DNA of 64,000 nucleotides. Origin: Streptomyces griseoviridis (lineage in GTDB: Bacteria; Actinomycetota; Actinomycetes; Streptomycetales; Streptomycetaceae). This document shows positions 52,714-60,387 of the stretch, piece by piece (the first letter of the stretch is position 1; each line of letters starts with the position of its first letter). The DNA lies in the NCBI RefSeq assembly GCF_005222485.1, contig NZ_CP029078.1:1764001-1828000 (forward strand). The letters are read 5' to 3'. The position numbers and the translations under genes were made by a program. The notes beneath the pieces were generated by a model. That model was not told where the DNA came from. It was given only the letters and a program-made list of their open reading frames with translations, and ran no database searches.

Positions 52714-53304
52714 TCAGCGGCGGCGGTGGCGCTCCTCGACAGCGAGCGCGGCCGCCGCGACGGCTCCCAGGACGGGAACCGCCAGCGGCGCGAGAAAGAG
52801 GGCCGACAGCGCCACGACGGCCAGCCCGCAGACGATCAGGAACGATCCGGCGGGATCGAGGACGGTACGGCGGCCGGCGTCCGCGAGCAGCCCCCGCCAG
52901 GAGGCGCCCGGCGTCCAGACGGCCGCCGCCCGCAGCAGCGCGACGGCCGAGCCGATCAGCGCGAAGAGGCCGACGGCGCCGACGAGCGGCCCGCCGGGCA
53001 GGCCGGCCCGCGCGGCCAGGACGTCCACCCAGACCGCGCCCGCCACCGCCCACCCGGCCAGCCCCACGGCCCATCCCGTGCGCCCGGCGGCACGGAAGTC
53101 CGCGACGAACTCCCGCCAGCCACCGGCCCTGTGGGTGGTGCGGCGCCGCAGGTGCCGGGCGCCCGCGGCGAACGCGGCGGGGTAGGTGACGATCCCCAGG
53201 CAGGCGAGGGCGATCCACACGCCGGTGAGCAGACATTCGGCGAAGACACCGAACCGTTCGGCGAACGCCGACTCCTTGCGGGCCTTCACCCGTGCTTGCG
53301 CCAT
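52714..53304 (-). CDS. DUF624 (YesL-like) membrane protein
   Basis: A 196-residue protein with four or five membrane helices (LTGVWIALACLGIVTYPAAF; WAVGLAGWAVAGAVWVDVL; LVGAVGLFALIGSAVALL; FLIVCGLAVVALSALFLAPL). DUF624 proteins such as YesL of Bacillus lie in rhamnogalacturonan and other oligosaccharide-uptake operons, which fits this place between CUT1 permeases and a pectin-type lyase. The molecular role is unknown. It starts 10 bases after the permease stop. Confidence 0.85.
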   Translation of the reverse strand: MAQARVKARKESAFAERFGVFAECLLTGVWIALACLGIVTYPAAFAAGARHLRRRTTHRAGGWREFVADFRAAGRTGWAVGLAGWAVAGAVWVDVLAARAGLPGGPLVGAVGLFALIGSAVALLRAAAVWTPGASWRGLLADAGRRTVLDPAGSFLIVCGLAVVALSALFLAPLAVPVLGAVAAAALAVEERHRRR

Positions 53305-53314
53305 CGTGACCGCC

Positions 53315-54190
53315 TCAGCCCTTGAGTCCGGAGGTCGCCATGCCGTCGATCAGATAGCGCTGGAAGGCCATGAAGAAGGCGATGACCGGCACCAGCGCCA
53401 CCAGCGACATCGCGATCATGCTGCCGTAGTCGGAGATGCCCTCCTGGTCGCGGAACATCATCAGCCCCAGCGAGACGGTGTACTTGGAGGGCGTGTTGAG
53501 ATAGATCAACGGGCCCATGAAGTCGTTCCAGGCGTTGATGAAGGTGAAGATGGCGCTGGTGATGACGGCCGGGCGGCACAGCGGCAGCACGATGGACCAG
53601 TAGGTCCGCAGATGACCGCAGCCGTCCAGCCGGGCGGCCTCGTCCAGCTCACGCGGCAGCGCGCGCATGAACTGCACCATCAGGAAGACGAAGAACGCCT
53701 CCGTGGCCAGGAACTTGCCGGCCACCAGCGGCACCAGCGTGTCGACCAGCTCCAGCTTCCGAAACAGCACGTACTGCGGGATCAGCAGGACGTGGTACGG
53801 CAGCAGCAGGGTGCCGATCATCATCGTGAACAGCAGGTTCCGCCCGGCGAACCCGATCTTGGCGAAGGCGTACGCGGTCAGCGAGCTGGAGACCACCACG
53901 CCGACCACCGCGAGCAGCGCGTACATCAGCGAGTTGACGAAGAAGCTGCTGACCGAGATCCCGGAGATCCCATCGGCGAGCCCCGAGAAGTTCGCCCAGA
54001 CCGGCTTGGTGGGCAGCAGGTCGAGGCTGGCGACGATGTCCTTGCTCGGCTTGAACGAGGCGCCGAGCACCCAGATCACCGGGTAGAGGACGACCGCGAG
54101 GACGAGCAGCGCGCCGATGTGCCAGGCGAGCGATCCGGTGCGCCGCCGGGGACTCGTACCGCGCGCGACGGGGGTGGTGGCGGTGGTCAC
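53315..54190 (-). CDS. Carbohydrate ABC transporter permease (CUT1, MalG-like)
   Basis: A 291-residue inner-membrane subunit with six helices and the EAA loop RELDEAARLDGCGHLRTYWS followed by IVLPLCRPA. The C-terminus RYLIDGMATSGLKG is typical of MalG-type permeases. The start is GTG at 54190, overlapping the first permease's stop by four bases (GTGA). It needs an ATPase; none is encoded here, so a shared MsiK-type ATPase is likely (known for other Streptomyces sugar systems; inference here). Confidence 0.95.
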   Translation of the reverse strand: MTTATTPVARGTSPRRRTGSLAWHIGALLVLAVVLYPVIWVLGASFKPSKDIVASLDLLPTKPVWANFSGLADGISGISVSSFFVNSLMYALLAVVGVVVSSSLTAYAFAKIGFAGRNLLFTMMIGTLLLPYHVLLIPQYVLFRKLELVDTLVPLVAGKFLATEAFFVFLMVQFMRALPRELDEAARLDGCGHLRTYWSIVLPLCRPAVITSAIFTFINAWNDFMGPLIYLNTPSKYTVSLGLMMFRDQEGISDYGSMIAMSLVALVPVIAFFMAFQRYLIDGMATSGLKG

Positions 54191-55143
54191 TTGGCGGCCT
54201 CCTCGTAGTGCACCCACTTCTTCTGCGACCAGAACAGCACCGCCGTGACGAGCGCCACCGCGACCACCAGCGTCCAGGCCATCGCGGAGGCGAAGCCCAT
54301 CTGGGCCTCCTTGAAGCCCTTCTGGTAGAGGTAGCAGGTGTAGACGAGCGTGGCGTCGGCCGGCCCGCAGTAGGTGTTGGACACGACGTACGCGGAGCCG
54401 AACACCTGGAACGCGTGGATGGACTCCAGCAGCACGTTGAAGAACAGCACCGGGGAGATCATCGGCAGCGTGATGTTCCAGAACCGCCTCAGCGGTCCCG
54501 CCCCGTCCATCTCGGCGGCCTCGTACAGCTCCTGCGGGACCTGCTTGAGCCCGGCCAGGAAGATCACCATCGGGGCGCCGAACTGCCAGATGCTCAGCGC
54601 CACCAGGGCGTAGAGGACGTAGTCCGGGTTGCCGATCCAGCCGCCCACATCGATCCCGAAGACCTTCTGGGTGCGGTCCACGATCGCGTCGTCCGAGAAG
54701 AGGGCCCGCCACACGAAGCCCACCGAGACGCTGGCCCCGATCAGCGACGGCATGTAGAACGCCGCCCGGTACAGGCCCTCGCCGCGCCGCTTCTGCGCGA
54801 GCAGCAGCGCCACGCCCAGCGCGAGCAGCAGCTTCAGCGGGGTGGCCACGACCACGTACTTGAGCGTGACCTCCACCGACTTCTGCCAGCGCGGGTCGTG
54901 GAACATCGTGGTGAAGTTGTCGAGACCGATCCACCGCGGCGGGGTGAAGAGGTTGTAGCTGGTGAACGCGTAGTAGAGGGACGCGATCATCGGCCCCGCC
55001 GTGAGCAGCAGGAACCCCGCGATCCACGGCGACATGAAGAGATATCCGGCGAGGTTCTCGCGGCGCCGTCCGCGCCGTCCTGCGGGAGCGGCGGCCGGCC
55101 GCTTCCCCGCCGGACGCGCGGGCGCTTCCTTGACGAGCGTCAT
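54187..55143 (-). CDS. Carbohydrate ABC transporter permease (CUT1, MalF-like)
   Basis: A 318-residue inner-membrane subunit. A basic Ala/Pro-rich N-terminus precedes helix 1 (LAGYLFMSPWIAGFLLLTAG); the EAA loop reads QELYEAAEMDGAGPLRRFWN, with ITLPMISPV following. It lies 14 bases after the binding-protein gene and is coupled to the second permease. Together they should form the channel for an oligosaccharide, plausibly from rhamnogalacturonan. Confidence 0.95.
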   Translation of the reverse strand: MTLVKEAPARPAGKRPAAAPAGRRGRRRENLAGYLFMSPWIAGFLLLTAGPMIASLYYAFTSYNLFTPPRWIGLDNFTTMFHDPRWQKSVEVTLKYVVVATPLKLLLALGVALLLAQKRRGEGLYRAAFYMPSLIGASVSVGFVWRALFSDDAIVDRTQKVFGIDVGGWIGNPDYVLYALVALSIWQFGAPMVIFLAGLKQVPQELYEAAEMDGAGPLRRFWNITLPMISPVLFFNVLLESIHAFQVFGSAYVVSNTYCGPADATLVYTCYLYQKGFKEAQMGFASAMAWTLVVAVALVTAVLFWSQKKWVHYEEAAK

Positions 55144-55157
55144 GGTGGTACGTCCCC

Positions 55158-56447
55158 TCAGCCCGCGAACGCGGCCTTGGCCTCGCTGAACAGCGTCTTG
55201 GCGGCGTCGGACGGCTTGGTCTTGCCCTGGGCGACCTCGCCGCCGATGCGCAGGAACGCCGCCTCGATGACGTCGGCGCCCGACGGGTGCGGTGTGATCT
55301 TCCCGAGGACGCCCTCGGCGGCGACCTTCTCCTCGTACGCCTTGACGCCCTTGTTGGTGGCCTCGGTGGGCGTGAAGGCGTCGTACTGCTCGGTGGTGGC
55401 GAGGATGCCCCGGTCGTAGCCCATGATCGCGCCGACCTCGGGGTCATGGACCATGAAGTCGATGAACTGGGCCACCTCCTTCGGGTGCTTGGTCCCGGAG
55501 AAGGCGCTGAGCATCAGCGAACCGAGGTACTGGCCGGTGTCCTTGCCGTCGGTGGTGGGGATCGGCGCGAGCCCGTAGTCCGACTCCCCCTCGCCCTCGT
55601 AGCGGATGGAGAAGTTGTCCCAGGTGAACTCGCTCGCGGCGAGCCCCGCCGAGAGGCCCGACTTGGGCTTGACCTGCTCGATCTTCTTCGGGTCGGCGAC
55701 CAGCCCGGACTTCACGCGCTTGTAGCCGTCCTCCCACCACTGCGTCAGATCGTCCTCGGTGAAGCCGAGAGCGGTGTCGGTGAAGAACGCCTTGCCGTGC
55801 TGGCGCAGATACAGGTCGTACAGGTACATGATGCTGAAGTAACCGGTGTCACCGGCGATCTTCAGCTTGTCCTGGATCGTCTGGAGCGCCGCGAAGTAGT
55901 CGTCCCAGGTCCAGCCGAACTCCGGCGCCACACCGGCCTTCTTGAACGCCTTCAGGTCGACGACGAGCGACATGGTGTTGGCGCCGACCGGAATTCCGAC
56001 CTGCTTTCCGTCGACCTGACCGTTCGCCAGAACTCCGTTGCGGAAGTTCTTCAGGTTCAGATTCCCGGAGTCCGCCTGGGACTTGAGGTCCATCAGCACA
56101 CCGCGCTTGTCGTACTTGCGCAGGAACCCGACCGCATTCTGGAAAACGTCCGGGGGATTGCCGCCGGACGCCTGGGTCTGGAACTTCTCCCAGAACGCCT
56201 CATAATCCGTGAATTCGGGCTTGACCTTGATCTTCGGGAACTTCTTCTCGAACAGCGCGATCGTCTTCTTGATCGCGATGGCCCGCGGCTCCCCGCCCCA
56301 CCACGCGTAACGGATCGTCACGGTTCCGTCGGCGGACGTACCCCCGTCGCCGCCGCATCCGGTCGTCGCGGCCAGTCCCAGGACGGCCGCGGAAGCCCCG
56401 GCCGCCTTGAGGATCGTACGCCTCTCAACATTCCTGCTGGTACCCAC
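55158..56447 (-). CDS. Extracellular sugar-binding lipoprotein of CUT1 ABC transporter
   Basis: A 429-residue solute-binding protein. The N-terminus VERRTILKAAG carries a twin-arginine motif and runs to C31 (LAATTGC), so it should be a Tat-exported lipoprotein anchored outside the membrane. The mature part has the usual motifs TIRYAWWGGEP, FPKIKVKPEF and GGNPPDVFQ. The start is GTG at 56447, with GGGGAGGG 7-8 bases upstream; an ATG at 56483 is in frame but would read through the operator-proximal leader. First gene of the operon and the likely determinant of substrate specificity. Confidence 0.93.
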   Translation of the reverse strand: MGTSRNVERRTILKAAGASAAVLGLAATTGCGGDGGTSADGTVTIRYAWWGGEPRAIAIKKTIALFEKKFPKIKVKPEFTDYEAFWEKFQTQASGGNPPDVFQNAVGFLRKYDKRGVLMDLKSQADSGNLNLKNFRNGVLANGQVDGKQVGIPVGANTMSLVVDLKAFKKAGVAPEFGWTWDDYFAALQTIQDKLKIAGDTGYFSIMYLYDLYLRQHGKAFFTDTALGFTEDDLTQWWEDGYKRVKSGLVADPKKIEQVKPKSGLSAGLAASEFTWDNFSIRYEGEGESDYGLAPIPTTDGKDTGQYLGSLMLSAFSGTKHPKEVAQFIDFMVHDPEVGAIMGYDRGILATTEQYDAFTPTEATNKGVKAYEEKVAAEGVLGKITPHPSGADVIEAAFLRIGGEVAQGKTKPSDAAKTLFSEAKAAFAG

Positions 56448-56492
56448 GTTCGGGCCCTCCCCTGGCGTCGTTGCCACATGCATGAATCGTTT

Positions 56493-56510
56493 CAAGTAAG
56501 CGCTTGCTGG
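56493..56510 (-). promoter_or_regulatory. LacI-type operator
   Basis: CAAGTAAGCGCTTGCTGG is a near-palindrome around the CpG-centred core AAGCGCTT (56498-56505), a typical LacI/GalR-family operator. It sits directly after the -10 element at 56514-56519, over the expected transcription start, and 46 bases before the GTG of the binding-protein gene, so a bound repressor would block the operon. No LacI-family gene is in the window. Confidence 0.7.
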
Positions 56511-56513
56511 CAC

Positions 56514-56542
56514 AAGTTACGGAGGGGGCAAGGGTGCGTCAA
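56514..56542 (-). promoter_or_regulatory. Promoter of the sugar-uptake/lyase operon
   Basis: On the minus strand TTGACG (56542-56537) and TAACTT (56519-56514) are 17 bases apart, a close match to the vegetative consensus. Transcription would start about 56507, inside the LacI-type operator, and leave a leader of about 60 bases before the GTG at 56447. Confidence 0.65.
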
Positions 56543-56967
56543 TGATTCGGACAAGAATTTCTTGCCGACCGGCCGCGCGCCCCGCCCGCCCGAGGCCGCG
56601 GCCCTGGTCGAAAGCCGCGACGACGGCGCAGGTGAGAGGCGTGCGATCGACCCGCCGAACAGCCCGTGGCACGACGGACTGAAGTGACCCCAGGCCGAAA
56701 ACCGTCCGCCCGATCCGGTCCCGCGCGCCACCCGGCGCACGGACGGTCACGCATGGTCGAACGGCGGGACGGCGGGACGGCGGCGGTGACGGCTGCGGGG
56801 ACGCGGGGCGCTGGGCGCTGGGCGCGGGGCGCTGGGCGAACGCACGGGCAAGGTCGGTGCGGGCGTCGAGGGCAGGGCGGCGTGGGGCCACGCAGGCGGA
56901 GACGGCAGCGCCCTGCGTGTGCGCCCAGGTCAGGTCGGCGCGGGCGGGCGCGGCTGAGACCCGGGCG
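56543..56967. other. Non-coding GC-rich stretch
   Basis: About 425 bases between the operon promoter and the 17-bp tandem repeats. I find no frame with a convincing gene on either strand; the sequence is mostly G/C runs such as GGACGGCGGGACGGCGG and GGCGCTGGGCGCGGGGCGCT, themselves short imprecise repeats. It may be an expanded simple-sequence spacer. Confidence 0.5.
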
Positions 56968-57070
56968 GGCTCGGAGGACGGGCGGGCTCGGAGGACGGGC
57001 AGGCTCGAAGGACGGGCAGGCTCGAAGGACGGGCGGGCGCCGAGGCCGGGGCGGGCTCGGAGGACGGGCC
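56968..57070. repeat. Six tandem 17-bp repeats
   Basis: The unit is GGCTCGGAGGACGGGC[G/A], with variants GGCTCGAAGGACGGGCA. Five consecutive copies with period 17 (the fifth strongly changed, GGCGCCGAGGCCGGGGC), then a last copy after one extra base. It is not in a credible gene and lies about 215 bases from tRNA-Val copy 2. Confidence 0.75.
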
Positions 57071-57243
57071 GCACGGGAACCGGACACCGCGCTGTCCGCC
57101 GGGCCCGCGCTGCGATCCGCACGGCGCGATCGACACCGCGCCCGTCTTCCCGCCCCCGCCGGCGCTGCGGCGGCCCTCTCCGCGCGGTCGAGCACCGCAC
57201 CCGCCGTCCCCGGCTCAGGCCGGTGCACAGCGTGCCAGAACGG

Positions 57244-57279
57244 CGACGGCCCCTCCGCTGTGAGGCGGAGGGGCCGTCG
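57244..57279 (-). terminator. Terminator of tRNA-Val copy 2
   Basis: A 15-bp perfect stem (CGACGGCCCCTCCGC at 57244-57258, complement at 57265-57279) with a 6-base loop, starting 7 bases beyond the tRNA 3' end. Confidence 0.88.
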
Positions 57280-57286
57280 GTCCGGG

Positions 57287-57358
57287 TGGGCGATACTGGG
57301 TTCGAACCAGTGACCTCTTCGGTGTGAACGAAGCGCTCTCCCACTGAGCTAATCGCCC
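57287..57358 (-). tRNA. tRNA-Val (anticodon CAC), copy 2
   Basis: Identical over all 72 bases to the tRNA at 46364-46435, with the same anticodon loop TTCACAC and no encoded CCA. The direct duplication brackets the SRPBCC gene, the repeat-bearing membrane protein and the polysaccharide operon. Confidence 0.97.
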
Positions 57359-57434
57359 GGACGCAGGGAGAACATTACCCCATGTCAGCGGGTGCCTGTG
57401 ACCGGCTGGAGCCGGTCGGCGACGCTCCCGTGGA

Positions 57435-57893
57435 TCACTGGTCCGTGATGTTCCAGGGCATCTCCAGGCCGAACTTCCACACGTAGACGGCGATCAGCGC
57501 GCCCGCGATCACGCACCCGATCGCGGTCAGCGTGATGTTGCGCCGGCGGACCCGGGGGTCGAGCGCCTTCTGGGCGGCCTCGGTGACCTTGCGCTTGGTC
57601 CAGCGCAGCGCCAGCTGGGCCCAGACGAACTCGGTCGCCCAGATCGCCATGCCGGCGAAGATCACCAGCCAGCCGGGGCCCGGCAGCGGCAGCATGATGA
57701 TGCCGGCGACGACCACCGCGAGGCCGATCAGGAAGACCCCGACCTGCCAGCTCAGATGCAGCGCCCTGCGGGCCTTGACGAACTCGGGCGCCCGCGATCC
57801 GAGCTTCTGCGGCTCGTCCGCGCCGCCGGTGTCGGCGCCCGTCAGGTCCGTCGCCACGGCGCTCTCGCCGGGCCGGTCACTCCCCGTATCCAT
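57435..57893 (-). CDS. TIGR02611-type small membrane protein
   Basis: A 152-residue protein. A hydrophilic N-terminus (1-50) precedes two or three helices: WQVGVFLIGLAVVVAGIIML, then the conserved PLPGPGWLVIFAGMAIWATE, and TLTAIGCVIAGALIAVYVW near the C-terminus. The PGPGW motif identifies the actinobacterial TIGR02611 family, for which I know no function. ATG at 57893 is chosen; an upstream ATG in frame (57953) would extend it over the ssgB promoter region. Confidence 0.85.
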   Translation of the reverse strand: MDTGSDRPGESAVATDLTGADTGGADEPQKLGSRAPEFVKARRALHLSWQVGVFLIGLAVVVAGIIMLPLPGPGWLVIFAGMAIWATEFVWAQLALRWTKRKVTEAAQKALDPRVRRRNITLTAIGCVIAGALIAVYVWKFGLEMPWNITDQ

Positions 57894-58084
57894 ACAGCCA
57901 AACTTTACCCGACGGAAACCAGTCACCGGAATGGGCGTACCACGCGAACCCATCCTCGGCCGGAAGAGTTACGTAAACACACGCAAAACACGCAGAGGGG
58001 TTTACAACGGCACCGTAGGTGGCATGTCGATTTCGCCGACGTGCGAATCCCCGAGCGCACACTGAGCGAAAGGCCCTGGCGCTT

Positions 58085-58498
58085 ATGAACACCACGGTCA
58101 GCTGCGAGCTGCACCTGCGCCTCGTTGTGTCGAGCGAGTCATCCCTGCCTGTCCCCGCAGGCCTGCGGTACGACACGGCCGACCCCTACGCCGTGCACGC
58201 CACCTTCCACACCGGAGCCGAGGAAACCGTCGAGTGGGTGTTCGCCCGCGACCTCCTCGCCGAAGGCCTCCATCGCCCCACGGGCACCGGCGACGTCCGC
58301 GTCTGGCCGTCGCGCAGTCATGGTCAGGGGGTCGTCTGCATCGCCCTGAGCTCTCCGGAGGGCGAGGCCCTGCTCGAGGCCCCGGCGCGAGCCCTGGAGT
58401 CCTTCCTGAAGCGGACCGACGCTGCCGTGCCGCCCGGCACGGAGCACCGCCACTTCGACCTCGACCAGGAGTTGTCCCACATCCTGGCGGAGAGCTAG
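58085..58498 (+). CDS. ssgB: Sporulation-specific septation protein SsgB
   Basis: Positions FtsZ at sporulation septa together with SsgA in aerial hyphae. At 137 residues (MNTTVSCELHLRLVVSSESS ... LSHILAES) it has the full SsgB sequence as I know it from Streptomyces; this is the most conserved member of the SsgA-like family. The ATG has AAAGG about 12 bases upstream. In S. coelicolor ssgB transcription depends on the stress sigma factor SigH; a GTTTAC element at about 57999-58004 (GGGGTTTACAACGG) could be part of such a promoter, but I cannot assign it firmly. A strong terminator follows. Confidence 0.97.
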   Translation: MNTTVSCELHLRLVVSSESSLPVPAGLRYDTADPYAVHATFHTGAEETVEWVFARDLLAEGLHRPTGTGDVRVWPSRSHGQGVVCIALSSPEGEALLEAPARALESFLKRTDAAVPPGTEHRHFDLDQELSHILAES

Positions 58499-58574
58499 GC
58501 CGAGGTCGTACCAAGCCGCCCGGCGCCGTCGACTCGGGGTGACGGCTCGGGCTCGGACAACCGCATAGCACAGG

Positions 58575-58617
58575 CACCGGCGCCGCCGCCGCGACTCGTC
58601 GCGCGGCGGCGCCGGTG
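58575..58617. terminator. Terminator after ssgB
   Basis: A 15-bp perfect stem (CACCGGCGCCGCCGC at 58575-58589, complement at 58603-58617); the 13-base loop contains a further GCGAC/GTCGC pair. It lies 76 bases past the ssgB stop and ahead of the CGNR gene, also on the plus strand. Confidence 0.85.
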
Positions 58618-58781
58618 TGTCCGGCCTGGAATGCCCGGCCGTCCGCGGGGCAGGCGTTGTCACGGACGGTGAGCAGGGAGGGGCGTCGGTCCGGTCGGTC
58701 CGGTCACGCACGCCAGCGGCTCCACTACCATCGGCCAGCATCGGCGGGCACGGGCCCGACACCCAGGCCAGGGAGCGAAAC

Positions 58782-59342
58782 GTGCTGATCACCCACGACA
58801 CCCGGTGTGCCCTCGACACCGTGGTCGATCTGGTGAACACCGCGCCGGAGGACGCCACGGCCCAGGACGGGCTGCCGGACCTCCCGGCCCTCACCGAGTT
58901 CATCGCGACGCACGAGATCAGCGATGTCGGCTCCCTGACGGAGGCCGACCTCGCGGGGGTGCGGAAGATACGCGGTCTCTTCGCCGCCGTCTTCGCGGCG
59001 CCGGAGGCCAGGGCCGCGGCCCGGCTGATCAACGAGCTGGTCGCCGCCGCGGGCACCACGCCGCGGCTCACGGACCACGACGGCTACGAGTGGCATGTGC
59101 ACTACTTCGCGCCCGGCGCCTCCGTCGCGGACCACCTGGCCGCCGACTGCGGCATGGCGCTGGCGTTCTTCGTGGTGGCCGGGGAGCAGGAGCGGCTGCG
59201 GCGGTGCGAGGCGCCCGACTGCCGGCGCGCGTTCGTCGACCTGTCCCGCAATCGCTCGCGCCGCTACTGCGACAGCAGGACCTGCGGGAACCGGCTGCAC
59301 GTGGCCGCGTACCGGGCGCGGCGCAAGGAGGCGGCGGGCTGA
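58782..59342 (+). CDS. ABATE/CGNR zinc-finger protein
   Basis: A 186-residue putative regulator. The N-terminal ABATE domain (1-130) starts with the typical ALDTVVDLVNT and GLPDLPALTEFI; the C-terminal CGNR zinc finger has ligands C142, C147, C163 and C168 (RCEAPDCRRAFVDLSRNRSR and YCDSRTCGNRLHVAAYRAR). CGNR fingers are thought to bind DNA. The start is GTG at 58782, with GGGAG 7 bases upstream. It is monocistronic between two terminators. Confidence 0.92.
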   Translation: MLITHDTRCALDTVVDLVNTAPEDATAQDGLPDLPALTEFIATHEISDVGSLTEADLAGVRKIRGLFAAVFAAPEARAAARLINELVAAAGTTPRLTDHDGYEWHVHYFAPGASVADHLAADCGMALAFFVVAGEQERLRRCEAPDCRRAFVDLSRNRSRRYCDSRTCGNRLHVAAYRARRKEAAG

Positions 59343-59384
59343 TCCGCGCGCGGCGGAGGCGCCGGGGAGAGGGTGTGACGTGGG

Positions 59385-59405
59385 CCCCGACGGATGGCGT
59401 CGGGG
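59385..59405. terminator. Short bidirectional terminator
   Basis: An 8-bp stem (CCCCGACG at 59385-59392, complement at 59398-59405) with a 5-base loop lies between the CGNR gene (+) and the small membrane-peptide gene (-), which converge here. Confidence 0.6.
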
Positions 59406-59419
59406 ACCACGGGTACGGC

Positions 59420-59572
59420 TCACAGCAACAGCAGGTCGTGCAGAGCGGCCATGAGCAGCAGACTCCCGATCACCGCAAGGAAGATCATCAGCGGTGGTTG
59501 GGACAGGGCGAAGAGGCATCCACGCGGCTTTTCCTTCGGCGGCGCGGCCTCGCTCGGTGTCGTGTCCAGCAT
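59420..59572 (-). CDS. Small membrane protein, 50 aa (unannotated-size gene)
   Basis: A short frame starting MLDTTPSEAAPPKEKPRGCL and ending in a strongly hydrophobic helix, PLMIFLAVIGSLLLMAAL, then HDLLLL. Third codon positions are mostly G or C, as in real genes here, and the product makes sense as a single-pass peptide. The frame is open 14 codons further upstream (REAALAWAIIADE) to a TGA without a standard start codon; those residues also look protein-like, so the gene may once have been longer. No convincing ribosome-binding site is seen. The function is unknown. Confidence 0.5.
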   Translation of the reverse strand: MLDTTPSEAAPPKEKPRGCLFALSQPPLMIFLAVIGSLLLMAALHDLLLL

Positions 59573-59732
59573 CTCGTCGGCGATGATGGCCCAGGCCAGA
59601 GCCGCTTCGCGATCTCACACCCGGAATGAGCGGGTGATCGCCGAAATCCTCGATGTCCGGTTCGGGTCGTGATCGATTACGGGCACGCAGGGGTCGGACT
59701 GTGTCGTTTCACCCGTTGTGACCCTGTGCGGG

Positions 59733-60176
59733 TCAGATGCCGTGCTTCTTCAGAATGGCCTCGATATCGCTGAAGTCGTCGCCGGACTGGCCGCCCGGGG
59801 CCTTCGCGGGCCGGGACGGGCGACTCGCGCCGGGGCCGAGGGAGGGCGCGGAGGCGCCCGGCGCGACCGGGTCGGCGCGCTGGGCGTCCCTCGCCTCCTT
59901 GCGCTGCTTGCGGGTGGTGCCGCGGCGTCGCTCCACCGCGCGGGTGGTCGCGAACAGCAGCCAGGAACCGCCGAGCACGCAGAAACCGGCCCAGGCCGTG
60001 GGGCTGAAGGCGGTGTGCGCCAGCCAGTTGACGACGCCCGTCATCACCAGGCCGATCGGGACGAGGGAGTAGGCGGCGATCCTGGTGGCCGTCAGATACC
60101 GCTTGCGGTACGCCGTGACCACCGCGATGCCGAGTCCGGCCACGGACACGGCGGAACAGACTGTCTCGGCAATCAT
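59733..60176 (-). CDS. Membrane protein of unknown function
   Basis: A 147-residue protein. Three helices occupy the first 80 residues (IAETVCSAVSVAGLGIAVVT; IAAYSLVPIGLVMTGVVNWL; AWAGFCVLGGSWLLFATT), then a basic segment ERRRGTTRKQRKEARDAQR and a Pro/Ala/Gly-rich cytoplasmic tail ending DFSDIEAILKKHGI. That terminal helix-forming motif is conserved in actinobacterial relatives I recall. The ATG at 60176 has GGAGG 6 bases upstream. It is divergent from the DsbA-family gene. Confidence 0.8.
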   Translation of the reverse strand: MIAETVCSAVSVAGLGIAVVTAYRKRYLTATRIAAYSLVPIGLVMTGVVNWLAHTAFSPTAWAGFCVLGGSWLLFATTRAVERRRGTTRKQRKEARDAQRADPVAPGASAPSLGPGASRPSRPAKAPGGQSGDDFSDIEAILKKHGI

Positions 60177-60387
60177 CCGGTCCTCCAGGCGGGCTCGGGC
60201 GAGGTGGGCACTTCGTCCCTTCCATCCTGCACCGCCCGACCCCCGCCGGGCCACGGTCGGACCCGAGATCAGGGAGATCTCCGGGTCGAATCCTCCGCAG
60301 GTGCCGGTCGTCGGCCCGGCGGAGGCCGGGCCGGGCCCGCGCGGACGCCGGTTGGGCCGCGCCCCGGGCGGCTGGGAGACTGGGCGC

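Noticed and set aside
46364..57358. Integrative element with attachment sites at the two tRNA-Val genes
   Set aside because: No integrase, excisionase or transfer gene lies between them, so only a duplication or island-like block can be claimed.
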